Assembly (NCBI RefSeq): GCF_009745985.1
Contig: NZ_WFIX01000190.1
Coordinates: 186,001-250,000, forward strand
DNA length: 64,000 bases
Source: Microbacterium karelineae
Lineage (GTDB): Bacteria > Actinomycetota > Actinomycetes > Actinomycetales > Microbacteriaceae
Direction: 5' to 3'
Both the position numbers and the translations under genes were made by a program. Shown piece by piece: positions 51,208 to 59,401 of this stretch. The first letter of the stretch is position 1. Each line of letters starts with the position of its first letter. The notes under the pieces are model-generated. The model saw only the letters and a list, made by a program, of their open reading frames with translations. It was not told the DNA's origin and made no database searches.

Positions 51208-52152
51208 TCAGAACGCCAGCAGCGCGCGCGGATTGTCCGTCGTGAAGCGCGCGACGAGCTCGTCGCCGATGCGGGCGGCGAGCCGCGGCAGGTAGCGCCG
51301 CCCGAGGTACGCGAGGCCCGGCATGCCGCCATAGGCGACGTAGCGGGTCGCGCGCGCGACGTCGCCGCCGAGCAGGATCCGATCGCCGCCCGCGGCCACG
51401 ACGCGCTCCGTCAGGGTGACGAGCTCGTCGTCGCTGCGCGTGCGAGGGCGGGCCATGCCGTCGTAGCCGAGCCACGCGCCGCGCGCCATGAGTTCGATGT
51501 GCAGCGCCGGATCCGGATCCCGGTCGGCGTGTGCGAGCAGGATCCGCTCGGCGGCGACGCCGAGGCCGCCCAGCAGATCGAGCACCTCGTGCGCCGCCGT
51601 GCAGAACTCGAGGTGCACCATGATCGGCGCGCCCGTCTCGGCGTGGGCGCGCGCCGCGGCCTCGAGCGTCGAGAGCTCGAACGCGCTGATCGACCAGTAC
51701 CCGATCCCCGTCTTCACGATCCCCGCGCGCACCGGATCCCCGCCGGGCGATCGCGCCGGCTCGGCCGCGGCGGCATCCGACGACGGGCACCCATCCTGCA
51801 GATCGCGGAGGAACAGCGCCGCGCGCTCGTCGCTCGAGGCCGCGCGCAGGGGGTGGCCCTCCGCGTAGTGCGCCTCGCGGTGGATCCCCGTCGCGGCGAC
51901 AACGGTCAGGCCGGTCCGCTCGGAGATCACCGCGAGTTCAGCCGACCTCCGGCCGAGTCCGATCGGCGTCGCGTCGATCATGGCGGCGAAACCGCTGTCG
52001 CGCAGCGAAGCGGCCTCCTCGGCGCTCCGCGCCGGATCGTCGATCTCGTCGCCGGGGAGCAGGGGGCTCACCTGAAAGAGGTGCTCGTGCGCATTCGTCG
52101 GCCCGAGCGCATCCGCCGGGATGTCACCGAGGACCGTGCGCACCGACGTCAT
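51208..52152 (-). CDS. Phosphotriesterase-family hydrolase, possible sugar-phosphate lactonase
   Basis: 314 residues. Metal ligands are visible: NAHEHLF (HxH), carbamylated lysine in GIVKTGIG, histidines in IMVHLEF and LAHADRDPD and aspartate in LLGGDVARATRY. Characterised relatives of this branch hydrolyse lactones, including phosphorylated sugar lactones. Last gene of a six-gene operon with four-base overlaps at most junctions. Opens a lactone made by one of the operon dehydrogenases (inference). Confidence 0.82.
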   Translation of the reverse strand: MTSVRTVLGDIPADALGPTNAHEHLFQVSPLLPGDEIDDPARSAEEAASLRDSGFAAMIDATPIGLGRRSAELAVISERTGLTVVAATGIHREAHYAEGHPLRAASSDERAALFLRDLQDGCPSSDAAAAEPARSPGGDPVRAGIVKTGIGYWSISAFELSTLEAAARAHAETGAPIMVHLEFCTAAHEVLDLLGGLGVAAERILLAHADRDPDPALHIELMARGAWLGYDGMARPRTRSDDELVTLTERVVAAGGDRILLGGDVARATRYVAYGGMPGLAYLGRRYLPRLAARIGDELVARFTTDNPRALLAF

Positions 52153-53048
52153 CGTTCCGCCAGCCGCGCGAGTCGCTCGACGGCTTGGGCCGGCATCGGG
52201 ATGCCGTAGACCTCGGCGATCACCTGCGTCCAGCCGTGAATGAAGTAGCGCCACCCGTCCACGACATCGAGCCCGCGCGCATCCTGCTGCGCGCGTGCCT
52301 GGGCGAGGAACTCGAGCGTCCCGCGGTAGTTGAACTCCCACACCCGCGCGCCCTCGGGGAAGAGCACGTCATCGGGAAGCGGGGATCCCGGGCGGTCCTT
52401 GCCGAGACCGGTCGCGTTCACGACGAGGGATCCGCCGGGCGCCTCCGCGAGCACCTCGTGCGTCACCGCGTCGTCGGCGAGGCGCAGATCGAGGAGTCCT
52501 CGCGGGGTGCCACGGCGCTCGTGCACGGCCGAGAGGTGGGAGAGCCGCTCGGGGCTCGTGTCGGTCACGACGACACGTCGCGGCCGATCCTCGCGCTCGG
52601 CGAGGCACCAGGTGAGGGCGGTGCCCGCTCCCCCGGCGCCGAGGACGACGGCGTCGCGATCCCCGCCGAAGCCATCCGAGGGGAAGAACTCCTCGAGCGC
52701 GAGGCGCGCCGTGATCGGATCCTTCGCGTGGCCCAGCAGCCGCCCGTCGCGCTTCGCGATGCTCGAGATCTCCCCGCAGGCGCGGGCGAAGTCGTCGAGC
52801 TCGTCGAAGAGGTCGTGGCAGGCGTCATAGAGAGCCATCTTGTGCGTCGTGACAAGAGCTCCCACGCGGTCCGGGTCGTCGCGCAACGCAGCGACGGTCG
52901 TCCGATACTGCTGCGCGCTCGCATCGAGGGGAAGATCCTCACCGTCGAGCGTCGCATCGTCGAGGCCGAGCGCCTCGGCCCAGCGCGGGAAGATCCCCAT
53001 GATGGACGACGCCCCCGTCGAGACGCCGATGAATGTCATTCGGCTCAT
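52149..53048 (-). CDS. Shikimate dehydrogenase-like oxidoreductase
   Basis: 299 residues with the shikimate dehydrogenase architecture: N-terminal substrate domain (GVSTGASSIMGIFPRWAEAL, TTHK with the catalytic-type lysine) and C-terminal NAD(P) domain (VVLGAGGAGTALTW). The N-terminal substrate region does not match biosynthetic AroE (no SxS near the start), so it probably acts on a sugar acid or another polyol. It overlaps both neighbours by ATGA. Confidence 0.8.
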   Translation of the reverse strand: MSRMTFIGVSTGASSIMGIFPRWAEALGLDDATLDGEDLPLDASAQQYRTTVAALRDDPDRVGALVTTHKMALYDACHDLFDELDDFARACGEISSIAKRDGRLLGHAKDPITARLALEEFFPSDGFGGDRDAVVLGAGGAGTALTWCLAEREDRPRRVVVTDTSPERLSHLSAVHERRGTPRGLLDLRLADDAVTHEVLAEAPGGSLVVNATGLGKDRPGSPLPDDVLFPEGARVWEFNYRGTLEFLAQARAQQDARGLDVVDGWRYFIHGWTQVIAEVYGIPMPAQAVERLARLAER

Positions 53049-53698
53049 GCCGATTCTCCTCTCACGGCGTCGAGCGCGGCACGATACGCACGTGCGGCGC
53101 TCTCCACCTCATCGAAGCGCCCCGTCGCGAGCGCGGCGGGCGAGCACAGATCGCCGCCCGCGCCGACGGCCACGGCGCCCGCCGCGAACCAGTCGGCCAG
53201 GTTGTCCGCCGTGACCCCGCCGGTCGGCATGATCGACACATCGGGGAAGGGCCCGCGCAGCGCCTTCACGAACGACGGGCCGCCCAGAGAGGCGGGGAAG
53301 ATCTTCACGATGTCGACGCCCAGCTCGGTCGCCTCCATCACCTCGCTCGGCGTGAGAGCGCCCGTCATCGTGACGCAGCCGGTGCCGCGCATCGCCCGCG
53401 CGACCGCCGGCCGAGTTCCCGGTGAGACGAGGAACTCGGCCCCGGCCTCCGCCGCCCGCTCGGCCTCATCCTCCGTCGTGACGGTTCCGGCGCCGAGGAC
53501 GATGTCGGCTCCGTGTCGCGCAGCCGCCTCGCGGATCACGCGAGGCGCGTCGGGTGTCGAGTAGGTGACCTCGATTCCGGTGATGCCACCGCGGACGAGC
53601 GCCGCGATCGCGTCGATCGCGCATCCGGGCGACGGCGCGCGGAGCACCGCGAACACGCCCGCCTCCCTCACGCGGTCGAGTGTCTGCGGATCCGTCAT
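53045..53698 (-). CDS. KDPG/KHG-family aldolase
   Basis: 217 residues, class I pyruvate aldolase. GGITGIEVTYSTPDAP, LGAGTVTTEDEAERA and the Schiff-base lysine in DIVKIFPA, with IMPTGGVTADNLADWF, define the family. Substrates include 2-keto-3-deoxy-6-phosphogluconate and phosphogalactonate, giving pyruvate and an aldehyde. No sugar-acid dehydratase gene is nearby, so how its substrate is formed is open. Confidence 0.88.
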   Translation of the reverse strand: MTDPQTLDRVREAGVFAVLRAPSPGCAIDAIAALVRGGITGIEVTYSTPDAPRVIREAAARHGADIVLGAGTVTTEDEAERAAEAGAEFLVSPGTRPAVARAMRGTGCVTMTGALTPSEVMEATELGVDIVKIFPASLGGPSFVKALRGPFPDVSIMPTGGVTADNLADWFAAGAVAVGAGGDLCSPAALATGRFDEVESAARAYRAALDAVRGESA

Positions 53699-54675
53699 GA
53701 GACCTCCCCGCTCGCGTCGGGGACGGGGACGACGGGGTTCGGAGGCGTCCGCCCGGCCAGCACGGCGAGCGCGTTCTCGACGGCGCCGGCCCCCATGTTG
53801 TCGACGGCCTCGACCGTCTGGGCGCCGAAATGCGGGGTGATCGTCACCCGCTCCGCGAGATCGTCCGCGAGAAGCGGCGAGGATCCGCCGCGCGTGTCTC
53901 CCGCCAGGGAGTCTGCCGCGTACGCGCCGATACGGCCTTCACGCAGCGCCGCGGCGAGCGCCGCCTCGTCGACGAGATCGGCGCGCGCCGTGTTGATCAG
54001 GACGCAGCCGGGCCGCGCGGCGGCGAGAGCGGCCTGGGTCACGAGGGTCTCCCCGCCCGGGGCGTGGAAGGTGATGAGATCGCATGCGCCCCACACGTCT
54101 TCGACCGTCGCGGACGCGGCGCCCAGCCGGGCCGCGACGTCCTCGTCGAGGAAGGGGTCGGCGGCGAGGATCCGCGGGGCGAAGCCCCCCAGTCGCTGCG
54201 CGACGCCCTGTCCGATGCGCCCGAATCCGACGATGCCGACCGTGAGGCTCGCGAGCTGACGGCCCCGAACGACGCGCCAATCGCCCTGCCGCACGCGGCG
54301 ATCGCCTTCGGCGACCGAGCGCAGCGCCGCGAGCATGAGGCCGACGGCGTGATCGGCGACGGCGTCGCTGTTCGCGCCCGGCGTGTTCGTCACGGCGATG
54401 CCGCGCGCACGTGCGGCGTCGAGGTCGACGGCTTCGATGCCCACGCCGTACCGCGCGATCACGCGCAGTCGCGGTGCGAGTTCCATGTGGGCTGCTGTGA
54501 CGGGCCCGGTCCCGGCGATCCATGCGTCGACACGCGGCAGGACGTCCGCGAGATCGTCGAGTTCGTGCCCGCTCGGCCCGCGCACGACCTCGTACCCCTC
54601 GGAATCGAGTCGGCCGAGGAGGTCGATGTCGCCGTCCGAGAACGATCGGCTCGTGGCGAGGATGACGCCGCTCAT
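53695..54675 (-). CDS. D-2-hydroxyacid dehydrogenase (PGDH-like)
   Basis: 326 residues. The NAD motif is VGIVGFGRIGQGV; Arg in NTARADLVDEAAL, the Glu position in the segment after GRIGAYAADSL and His in ITPHFGAQT complete the usual catalytic set. No serine-binding ACT domain, so it is not a full biosynthetic SerA. It may reduce a hydroxypyruvate-like product or oxidise a sugar acid. ATGA overlaps with kinase and aldolase genes. Confidence 0.85.
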   Translation of the reverse strand: MSGVILATSRSFSDGDIDLLGRLDSEGYEVVRGPSGHELDDLADVLPRVDAWIAGTGPVTAAHMELAPRLRVIARYGVGIEAVDLDAARARGIAVTNTPGANSDAVADHAVGLMLAALRSVAEGDRRVRQGDWRVVRGRQLASLTVGIVGFGRIGQGVAQRLGGFAPRILAADPFLDEDVAARLGAASATVEDVWGACDLITFHAPGGETLVTQAALAAARPGCVLINTARADLVDEAALAAALREGRIGAYAADSLAGDTRGGSSPLLADDLAERVTITPHFGAQTVEAVDNMGAGAVENALAVLAGRTPPNPVVPVPDASGEVS

Positions 54676-56177
54676 GCGCGCGCCTCCGCCGAACGACGGA
54701 ACCAGGGCGCGAGGCTCGCGTAGGCCTCGTCGAACAGGGGGAGCCGCTCGCGGTAGACCGCCGTGCGCGAGGGATCGGGCGCGAACTCGGCGGTGACCTC
54801 CGACAGCTCCCGCGCGGCGCCGAATCCGTCGACCAGCCCCAGTCCGACGGCCCCGGTGATGGCAGCGCCCAAGCTGTTGGCCTCTTCGACGATCGTGCGG
54901 CGGCGCACCGTGACGCCCCACATGTCCGCCATGATCTGCAGCCAGGCGTCGCTCTGCGCCCCGCCGCCGACGGCGTCGATCCGGTCGATCGCGACGCCGC
55001 ACTCGCGGAATGCGTCGATGCACTGCAGGAGGTTGTACGAGACGCCTTCGAGAACCGCGCGCATCATGTGGGCGCGCGTGTGGTGGCGTTCGATTCCGAG
55101 GAACGCGCCGCGCGCGTGCGGATCCCAGCGAGGTGACCGCTCCCCGAGCAGGAAGGGGAGGAAGAAGAGTCCGCCCTGCGCCGCATCGGCCCCATCCGCC
55201 TCCCGCACGAGTCGGTCCAGCGACGCGCCGTCCTCGCCTCCGGAGAGGATCTCGCTCAGCCACTGCACGGAAGCCCCCGCCGCCTGCATCGTCGCGGTCG
55301 GCGCGAACATCCCCGGGACGATGTGATTGAACGTGAAGGTGCGCATCTGCGGGTCGAGCACGGGCGCCCCGGTGGCGACCGAAACCCAAGACGAGGTCCC
55401 GAGGCACACATACGCGCCGTCCTCCGGGGCGACGACGCCGGCCCCGACGGCGGCCATCGGCCCGTCACCTCCGCCCATGACGACGCGCGTCCCCCGCCGG
55501 AGGCCTGTGGCGGACGCCGCCTCCTCGGTCAGCGTCCCGATGACGTCGGTCGACTCGACGATCTCCGGGAGGATCCGCGGATCCACCCCGGCCGCCTGCA
55601 GGATCTCGTCGGACCAGCGCCCCGCCTGCTGGTCGTACGCGTTCGTCGCGCTGGCGTCGCTGCGTTCGGTGGCGAGCCGTCCGGTGAGCCAGTGCACGAC
55701 GACGTCCTTCGCGACGCAGGCGTGGCGCACGCGCGCCCAGACGTCCGGCTCGTTGTCGCGCACCCACATCAGCTTCTCGAGCGTGTAGGTGGGATTGAGG
55801 CGGTGCCCCGTCACCCGGTATGCGCTCTCTTCGCCGACGCGCGCGACGAGCTGTTCGGTCTGCGCGACCGCGCGCGTGTCGGCCCAGATGATCGCGGGGC
55901 GCACGGGGCGGTAGTCGGCGTCGAGCAGAACGGCGCCCATCATCTGCCCGCTGACGACGAGGCCCGTCACGCTCGCGGGGTCGACGCCGGTCTGCGCGAG
56001 GAGCCGCCGCGTCGCGTCGACGACCGCACGCTGCCAGTCGGCGGGATCCTGCTCGGCTGCGCCACCGGCGGCGAATCGGGCCGGATAGGACGCGGTCGTC
56101 GAGGCGATCAACCGCCCCGTCTCGTCGTGCAGCGACGCCTTGTCCCCCGTCGTGCCGAGATCGTGTGCGATGAGCAC
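54672..56177 (-). CDS. FGGY-family carbohydrate kinase, xylulokinase-like
   Basis: 501 residues, standard FGGY size. N-terminal phosphate motif AHDLGTTGDKASL (4-16), substrate region SGQMMGAVLLDADYRPVRPAIIWAD and C-terminal ATP motif AVGGGAQSDAWLQIMAD. Closest in style to xylulokinases but the TGDK wording in motif 1 (usually TSxxK) suggests another substrate. GTG start at 56177, three bases after the cupin gene stop. Confidence 0.87.
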   Translation of the reverse strand: MLIAHDLGTTGDKASLHDETGRLIASTTASYPARFAAGGAAEQDPADWQRAVVDATRRLLAQTGVDPASVTGLVVSGQMMGAVLLDADYRPVRPAIIWADTRAVAQTEQLVARVGEESAYRVTGHRLNPTYTLEKLMWVRDNEPDVWARVRHACVAKDVVVHWLTGRLATERSDASATNAYDQQAGRWSDEILQAAGVDPRILPEIVESTDVIGTLTEEAASATGLRRGTRVVMGGGDGPMAAVGAGVVAPEDGAYVCLGTSSWVSVATGAPVLDPQMRTFTFNHIVPGMFAPTATMQAAGASVQWLSEILSGGEDGASLDRLVREADGADAAQGGLFFLPFLLGERSPRWDPHARGAFLGIERHHTRAHMMRAVLEGVSYNLLQCIDAFRECGVAIDRIDAVGGGAQSDAWLQIMADMWGVTVRRRTIVEEANSLGAAITGAVGLGLVDGFGAARELSEVTAEFAPDPSRTAVYRERLPLFDEAYASLAPWFRRSAEARA

Positions 56178-56180
56178 GGC

Positions 56181-56756
56181 TCAGCCCCCGAAGGGTCGCA
56201 GCTCGACGCCCGCGGCTCCGGCATAGGCACGCCGACCCATGCCGTGCTCGAGCACCCAGCCGTAGTCGTGCCCCGCCCCACCCGGATACACCGCGAGGAA
56301 TCGATAGGCCTCGTCCCCCGTGTTGATCGAACGATGCGCCCATCCCGGCGGGATGTAGCCGATCGTCCCGGGCTCGATGTCGAGCCACTCGGTCCGCTCG
56401 CCGTCGTGCATGAGCAGGCCGCCCGTTCCGGAGATCCCGAGGTAGATCTCACCCTGGTGATCGGGATGCTGGTGACCCTTCGTCATCCAGAGCTCCCCGG
56501 CGGTCGTGCCGGGCTGGATCGTCGTGATCGACTGCGGGAGCTCACGATCAGCCTCGGGGACGGGCGAGCTCTGCACGCTGTAGACGACGGGATCGCCGTC
56601 CGCGACAGCCGCGCGCCACGCATCGGCGTCGGCGAAGAGGCCCTCGAGGTCGCTCATCCGTCGCACGAGCGTCGGCCCCTCCGGGGAGAGGGTCGCGGAT
56701 TCCGCGTCGAAGCGGATCGCGAACGGGTCGATCGGGGGTGTCTGAAACTCGGTCAC
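56181..56756 (-). CDS. Cupin-type glucose-6-phosphate isomerase-like protein
   Basis: 191 residues, the archaeal cupin phosphoglucose isomerase family. Metal motif TKGHQHPDHQGEIYLGISGTG supplies two His and Glu, and YIPPGWAHRSINTGD the last His. It should interconvert an aldose phosphate and a ketose phosphate or a free-sugar equivalent. The GTG at 56756 has GAGGAG upstream. First gene of the six-gene operon under the GntR-type operator. Confidence 0.85.
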   Translation of the reverse strand: MTEFQTPPIDPFAIRFDAESATLSPEGPTLVRRMSDLEGLFADADAWRAAVADGDPVVYSVQSSPVPEADRELPQSITTIQPGTTAGELWMTKGHQHPDHQGEIYLGISGTGGLLMHDGERTEWLDIEPGTIGYIPPGWAHRSINTGDEAYRFLAVYPGGAGHDYGWVLEHGMGRRAYAGAAGVELRPFGG

Positions 56757-56812
56757 GTCGTTGCTCCTCGTGCGACAGGCCGCTCCCTCGTCGGACCGGC
56801 TCGGCACACGCA

Positions 56813-56841
56813 AGCTTAGTTGTAATTACAAGTTGAGACAA
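56813..56841 (-). promoter_or_regulatory. Promoter with GntR operator TTGTAATTACAA
   Basis: On the minus strand TTGTCT (56841-56836) and TAAGCT (56818-56813) are 17 bases apart. The spacer carries the perfect 12-bp palindrome TTGTAATTACAA (56820-56831). A near-identical site lies at 58632, so the GntR/UTRA protein encoded between them is the likely repressor. Confidence 0.7.
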
Positions 56842-56850
56842 TCCGAACGA

Positions 56851-57636
56851 TCAGTTCCCTCCGACCCCCGTGTGGCGCAGCTTCGCCACCGACTCATCGG
56901 CCGCGCGCAGCTGGAACTCGAAGCGGCTGCGGTCGCCGCGATGGTAGGCGACGAAGAACTCGATCGCCCGCTCGTCCTCGTCGAAGCCGACGCTGCGCAG
57001 CACGAGAAGCGGACCGCCGACGGCGACATCGAGCAGCTTCGCCTTCTCGGGGTCCGCCACGGTCGCCTCAGCTGAGCGCACACCCCGCACCGCGTGGATC
57101 CCGCTTTCCGCGAGGACCCCGTACAGGGAGCGCCGGCGAAGATCGACGGCCAGGGCCGATTCGCCCGCCCACTCGGGCATCCAGGTCGTGGACAGCGACC
57201 ACGGCTCACCGTCCACGAAACGGAGTCGCTCGATCACGACGACCGGCTCCCCCGGCGCGATGCCGAGCGCGTCGGCGACCTCATCGGATGCCGACTCGAT
57301 GCGCTGCCGGAAGACCCTGCTCGTGACGTCCGCTCCCCGCGCCGTCATGTCCTCGTGGAGCCCGTGCAGCGTGTGCACGAGCGCCTCCGCAACCTTCTGC
57401 GGCGCGACGAACGTCCCCTTCCCCCGAACACGGGAGACGACCCCCTCGTGCTCGAGCTGCGCGAGGGCCTGACGGACGACCGTCCGCGAGACGTCGTACA
57501 TCTCGCACATGCGATGCTCCCCCGGCAGAAGGTCGCCTGGCACCAGCCCGTCCTCCTCGATCAGCTCGAGCAGTCGATGCTTGAGCTGGTGGTACATCGG
57601 ATGGGGCGACTGCCGGTCGAGGGCCCGCGGCGTCAC
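56851..57636 (-). CDS. GntR-family regulator, HutC/UTRA type
   Basis: 261 residues. The winged helix is DLLPGEHRMCEMYDVSRTVV with RQALAQLEHEGVVSRVRGKGTFV; the UTRA ligand domain follows from about residue 90 (VVVIERLRFVDGEPWSLSTTWMP, and FFVAYHRGDRSRFEF at the end). The GTG at 57636 overlaps the ribokinase stop as GTGA. Likely ligand is a phosphorylated sugar from the pathway. Confidence 0.9.
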   Translation of the reverse strand: MTPRALDRQSPHPMYHQLKHRLLELIEEDGLVPGDLLPGEHRMCEMYDVSRTVVRQALAQLEHEGVVSRVRGKGTFVAPQKVAEALVHTLHGLHEDMTARGADVTSRVFRQRIESASDEVADALGIAPGEPVVVIERLRFVDGEPWSLSTTWMPEWAGESALAVDLRRRSLYGVLAESGIHAVRGVRSAEATVADPEKAKLLDVAVGGPLLVLRSVGFDEDERAIEFFVAYHRGDRSRFEFQLRAADESVAKLRHTGVGGN

Positions 57637-58586
57637 CGGGCCTCCCCCCGACCGAGGAGGGCGTCGATCTCATCTCGCGCCGGGATGCTCGGTGAGGCTC
57701 CCGCCTTCGTCACGGCGAGCGCGCCGGCCGCGATCGCCCGCCGAATCGCCTCATCGCGGTCCCGCCCCTCCGCGAGCCCTGCCGCAAGGCACCCGGCGAA
57801 GGCATCGCCCGCCGCGGTCGTGTCGACGACCTCCACGCGGATCGGCTCGAAGAACACCGCGTCGGCGGCCGTGACGGCCACCGCCCCGTCTCCCGCGAGC
57901 GTCACGAGCGCGCACCCCGCGCCGCGGTCCGTGAACCACCGCCCCGCCGCGACGGCACCGTCGCGGTCGGTCACCTCGATGCCCGTCAGCAACTTCGCCT
58001 CGGTCTCGTTCGGCGTGACGAAGTCGACGTGGCGCCAGATGTCGTCGTCGAGCGGGTGCGCGGGCGCGGGGTCGAGCACGACCGTCACGCCAGCTTCTGC
58101 GGCGCGCCGGACGGCATGACGCGTGAGCCTGTGCGGCGTCTCGAGCTGTGTGAGCATGACGGCGCACCGGGAGCCGAGGGCGTCGAACGCGCGGTCGATG
58201 TCGGCCTCCCCGAGCTCTGCGTTCGCCCGCGGCACCATGACGATGTCGTTCTCGCCCGCCGCGTCCACGCGGATGTGGGCGATCCCCGTTCCCGCGCCCG
58301 CCACCTCGCGGACGAAGTCGGTGCCGACGCCGGCCGCGTCGAGCCCCGCACGGACGGTGTCGCGGAAGAGGTCGTCTCCCACGCAGCCGACCATGTGCGA
58401 CGGCGCGCCTGCCCGGCCCGCGGCGATGGCCTGGTTCGCCCCCTTGCCGCCGAGCACCAGGGTGAACTCGTCACCGAGGATCGTCTCGCCGCGCTCCGGC
58501 ACGCGCTCCGAGAACGTCGTGACATCGGCCGTCATGCTGCCGACGACGATCACGTCGGTCCGGTCCGGGATGGCGTGGTGCGCCAT
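57633..58586 (-). CDS. Ribokinase-like PfkB-family sugar kinase
   Basis: 317 residues. PfkB signatures GGKGANQAIAAGRAGA near residue 45 and DTTAAGDAFAGCLAAGL near 255, the latter with the catalytic Asp. The ribokinase-like N-terminus is VVGSMTADVTTFSERVPERG. It phosphorylates a pentose or related sugar. Cotranscribed with the GntR regulator and divergent from the transaldolase-like gene. Confidence 0.88.
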   Translation of the reverse strand: MAHHAIPDRTDVIVVGSMTADVTTFSERVPERGETILGDEFTLVLGGKGANQAIAAGRAGAPSHMVGCVGDDLFRDTVRAGLDAAGVGTDFVREVAGAGTGIAHIRVDAAGENDIVMVPRANAELGEADIDRAFDALGSRCAVMLTQLETPHRLTRHAVRRAAEAGVTVVLDPAPAHPLDDDIWRHVDFVTPNETEAKLLTGIEVTDRDGAVAAGRWFTDRGAGCALVTLAGDGAVAVTAADAVFFEPIRVEVVDTTAAGDAFAGCLAAGLAEGRDRDEAIRRAIAAGALAVTKAGASPSIPARDEIDALLGRGEAR

Positions 58587-58631
58587 GGTGTCGCCTCCTG
58601 TCGCGTGCGCCTCGTCACCGAGGCGCCAAAC

Positions 58632-58643
58632 TTGTCATTACAA
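58632..58643. promoter_or_regulatory. Second GntR operator, TTGTCATTACAA
   Basis: Differs by one base from the palindrome at 56820-56831. It lies in the 113-base divergent region between ribokinase and transaldolase-like genes. On the minus strand a TATTGT -10-like box (58645-58640) falls inside it. Confidence 0.65.
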
Positions 58644-58699
58644 TATCGGACATCAGACTTCGCCGACGAGGGCCGTCGGCGTCACCCGAGAGGACGCAC

Positions 58700-59371
58700 A
58701 TGACCGCAGCGCCGCGCCTGTACGCCGATTCCGCCGTCGTCGACGAGATCGCCCCCCTCCTCGCGGGCAAGCTCATCCACGGCGTCACGACGAATCCCAC
58801 GATCCTCGAACGTGCAGACCGCACGGGTGCCCACATCTCCGATCTCTACGACACCTGGAGCACGCAGGGCGCCGACGAGATCTTCTTCCAGGCCTGGGGC
58901 GCCGACGAGGCGATGCTCGAGAAGCGCGCCCGCGAGATCCTCGCGCTCGGCCCCCGCGCCGTCGTGAAGGTCCCCGCGACGGCGACGGGGTTCCCGGTCG
59001 CCGCACGCCTCGCGCATGAGGGGAACTCGGTTCTCCTCACCGCCGTCTACGCCGTACCGCAGGCGCTCGCGGCCGCCGCGGCGGGAGTCCGCTACATCGC
59101 GCCCTATCTGGGGCGCCTCCGCGATGCCGGCCACGACGGCCTCGCGACCATCGCAGCGATGCAGAGCCAGTGCGCGGGCTCGGACACCGACGTGCTCGCC
59201 GCGAGCATCCGCTCGCCGCAGGATCTCGTCGATCTGCGGGATGCGGGCGTCCGGCACCTCACGGCCAATCCCGCGGTGCTGCGCGAGGCCCTCGTCTGCG
59301 AGGCGAGCGACGAGGCGGCCGCGGCGTTCGAGGCGACCGCCGCCGGCGGATCCGAGAACGCGACCGCGTGA
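58700..59371 (+). CDS. Transaldolase-like / fructose-6-phosphate aldolase-family protein
   Basis: 223 residues, the short TalC/FSA size. Schiff-base lysine in AVVKVPAT, substrate segments TTNPTILERAD and YIAPYLGRLRDAGHDG. The class transfers or cleaves a dihydroxyacetone unit. GAGAGGA precedes the ATG. Divergent from ribokinase and probably under the same GntR regulator, so it likely acts on the pathway's ketose phosphate. Confidence 0.88.
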   Translation: MTAAPRLYADSAVVDEIAPLLAGKLIHGVTTNPTILERADRTGAHISDLYDTWSTQGADEIFFQAWGADEAMLEKRAREILALGPRAVVKVPATATGFPVAARLAHEGNSVLLTAVYAVPQALAAAAAGVRYIAPYLGRLRDAGHDGLATIAAMQSQCAGSDTDVLAASIRSPQDLVDLRDAGVRHLTANPAVLREALVCEASDEAAAAFEATAAGGSENATA

Positions 59372-59401
59372 CGCGCGCACCATCGCCCGGCGGCCGAGTT
59401 G

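Noticed and set aside
52149-53048. Biosynthetic shikimate dehydrogenase (aroE)
   Set aside because: The substrate-binding N-terminus lacks the usual SxS motif, and the operon is catabolic, so a shikimate role is unlikely.
53695-54675. Serine biosynthesis enzyme SerA
   Set aside because: It has no ACT domain and lies in a carbohydrate operon. A general D-2-hydroxyacid dehydrogenase is the safer call.
58650-58660. ACATCAGACTT as another fucose-regulon site
   Set aside because: Two mismatches in the second half-site, and it sits in the GntR-controlled region, unrelated to the other sites.
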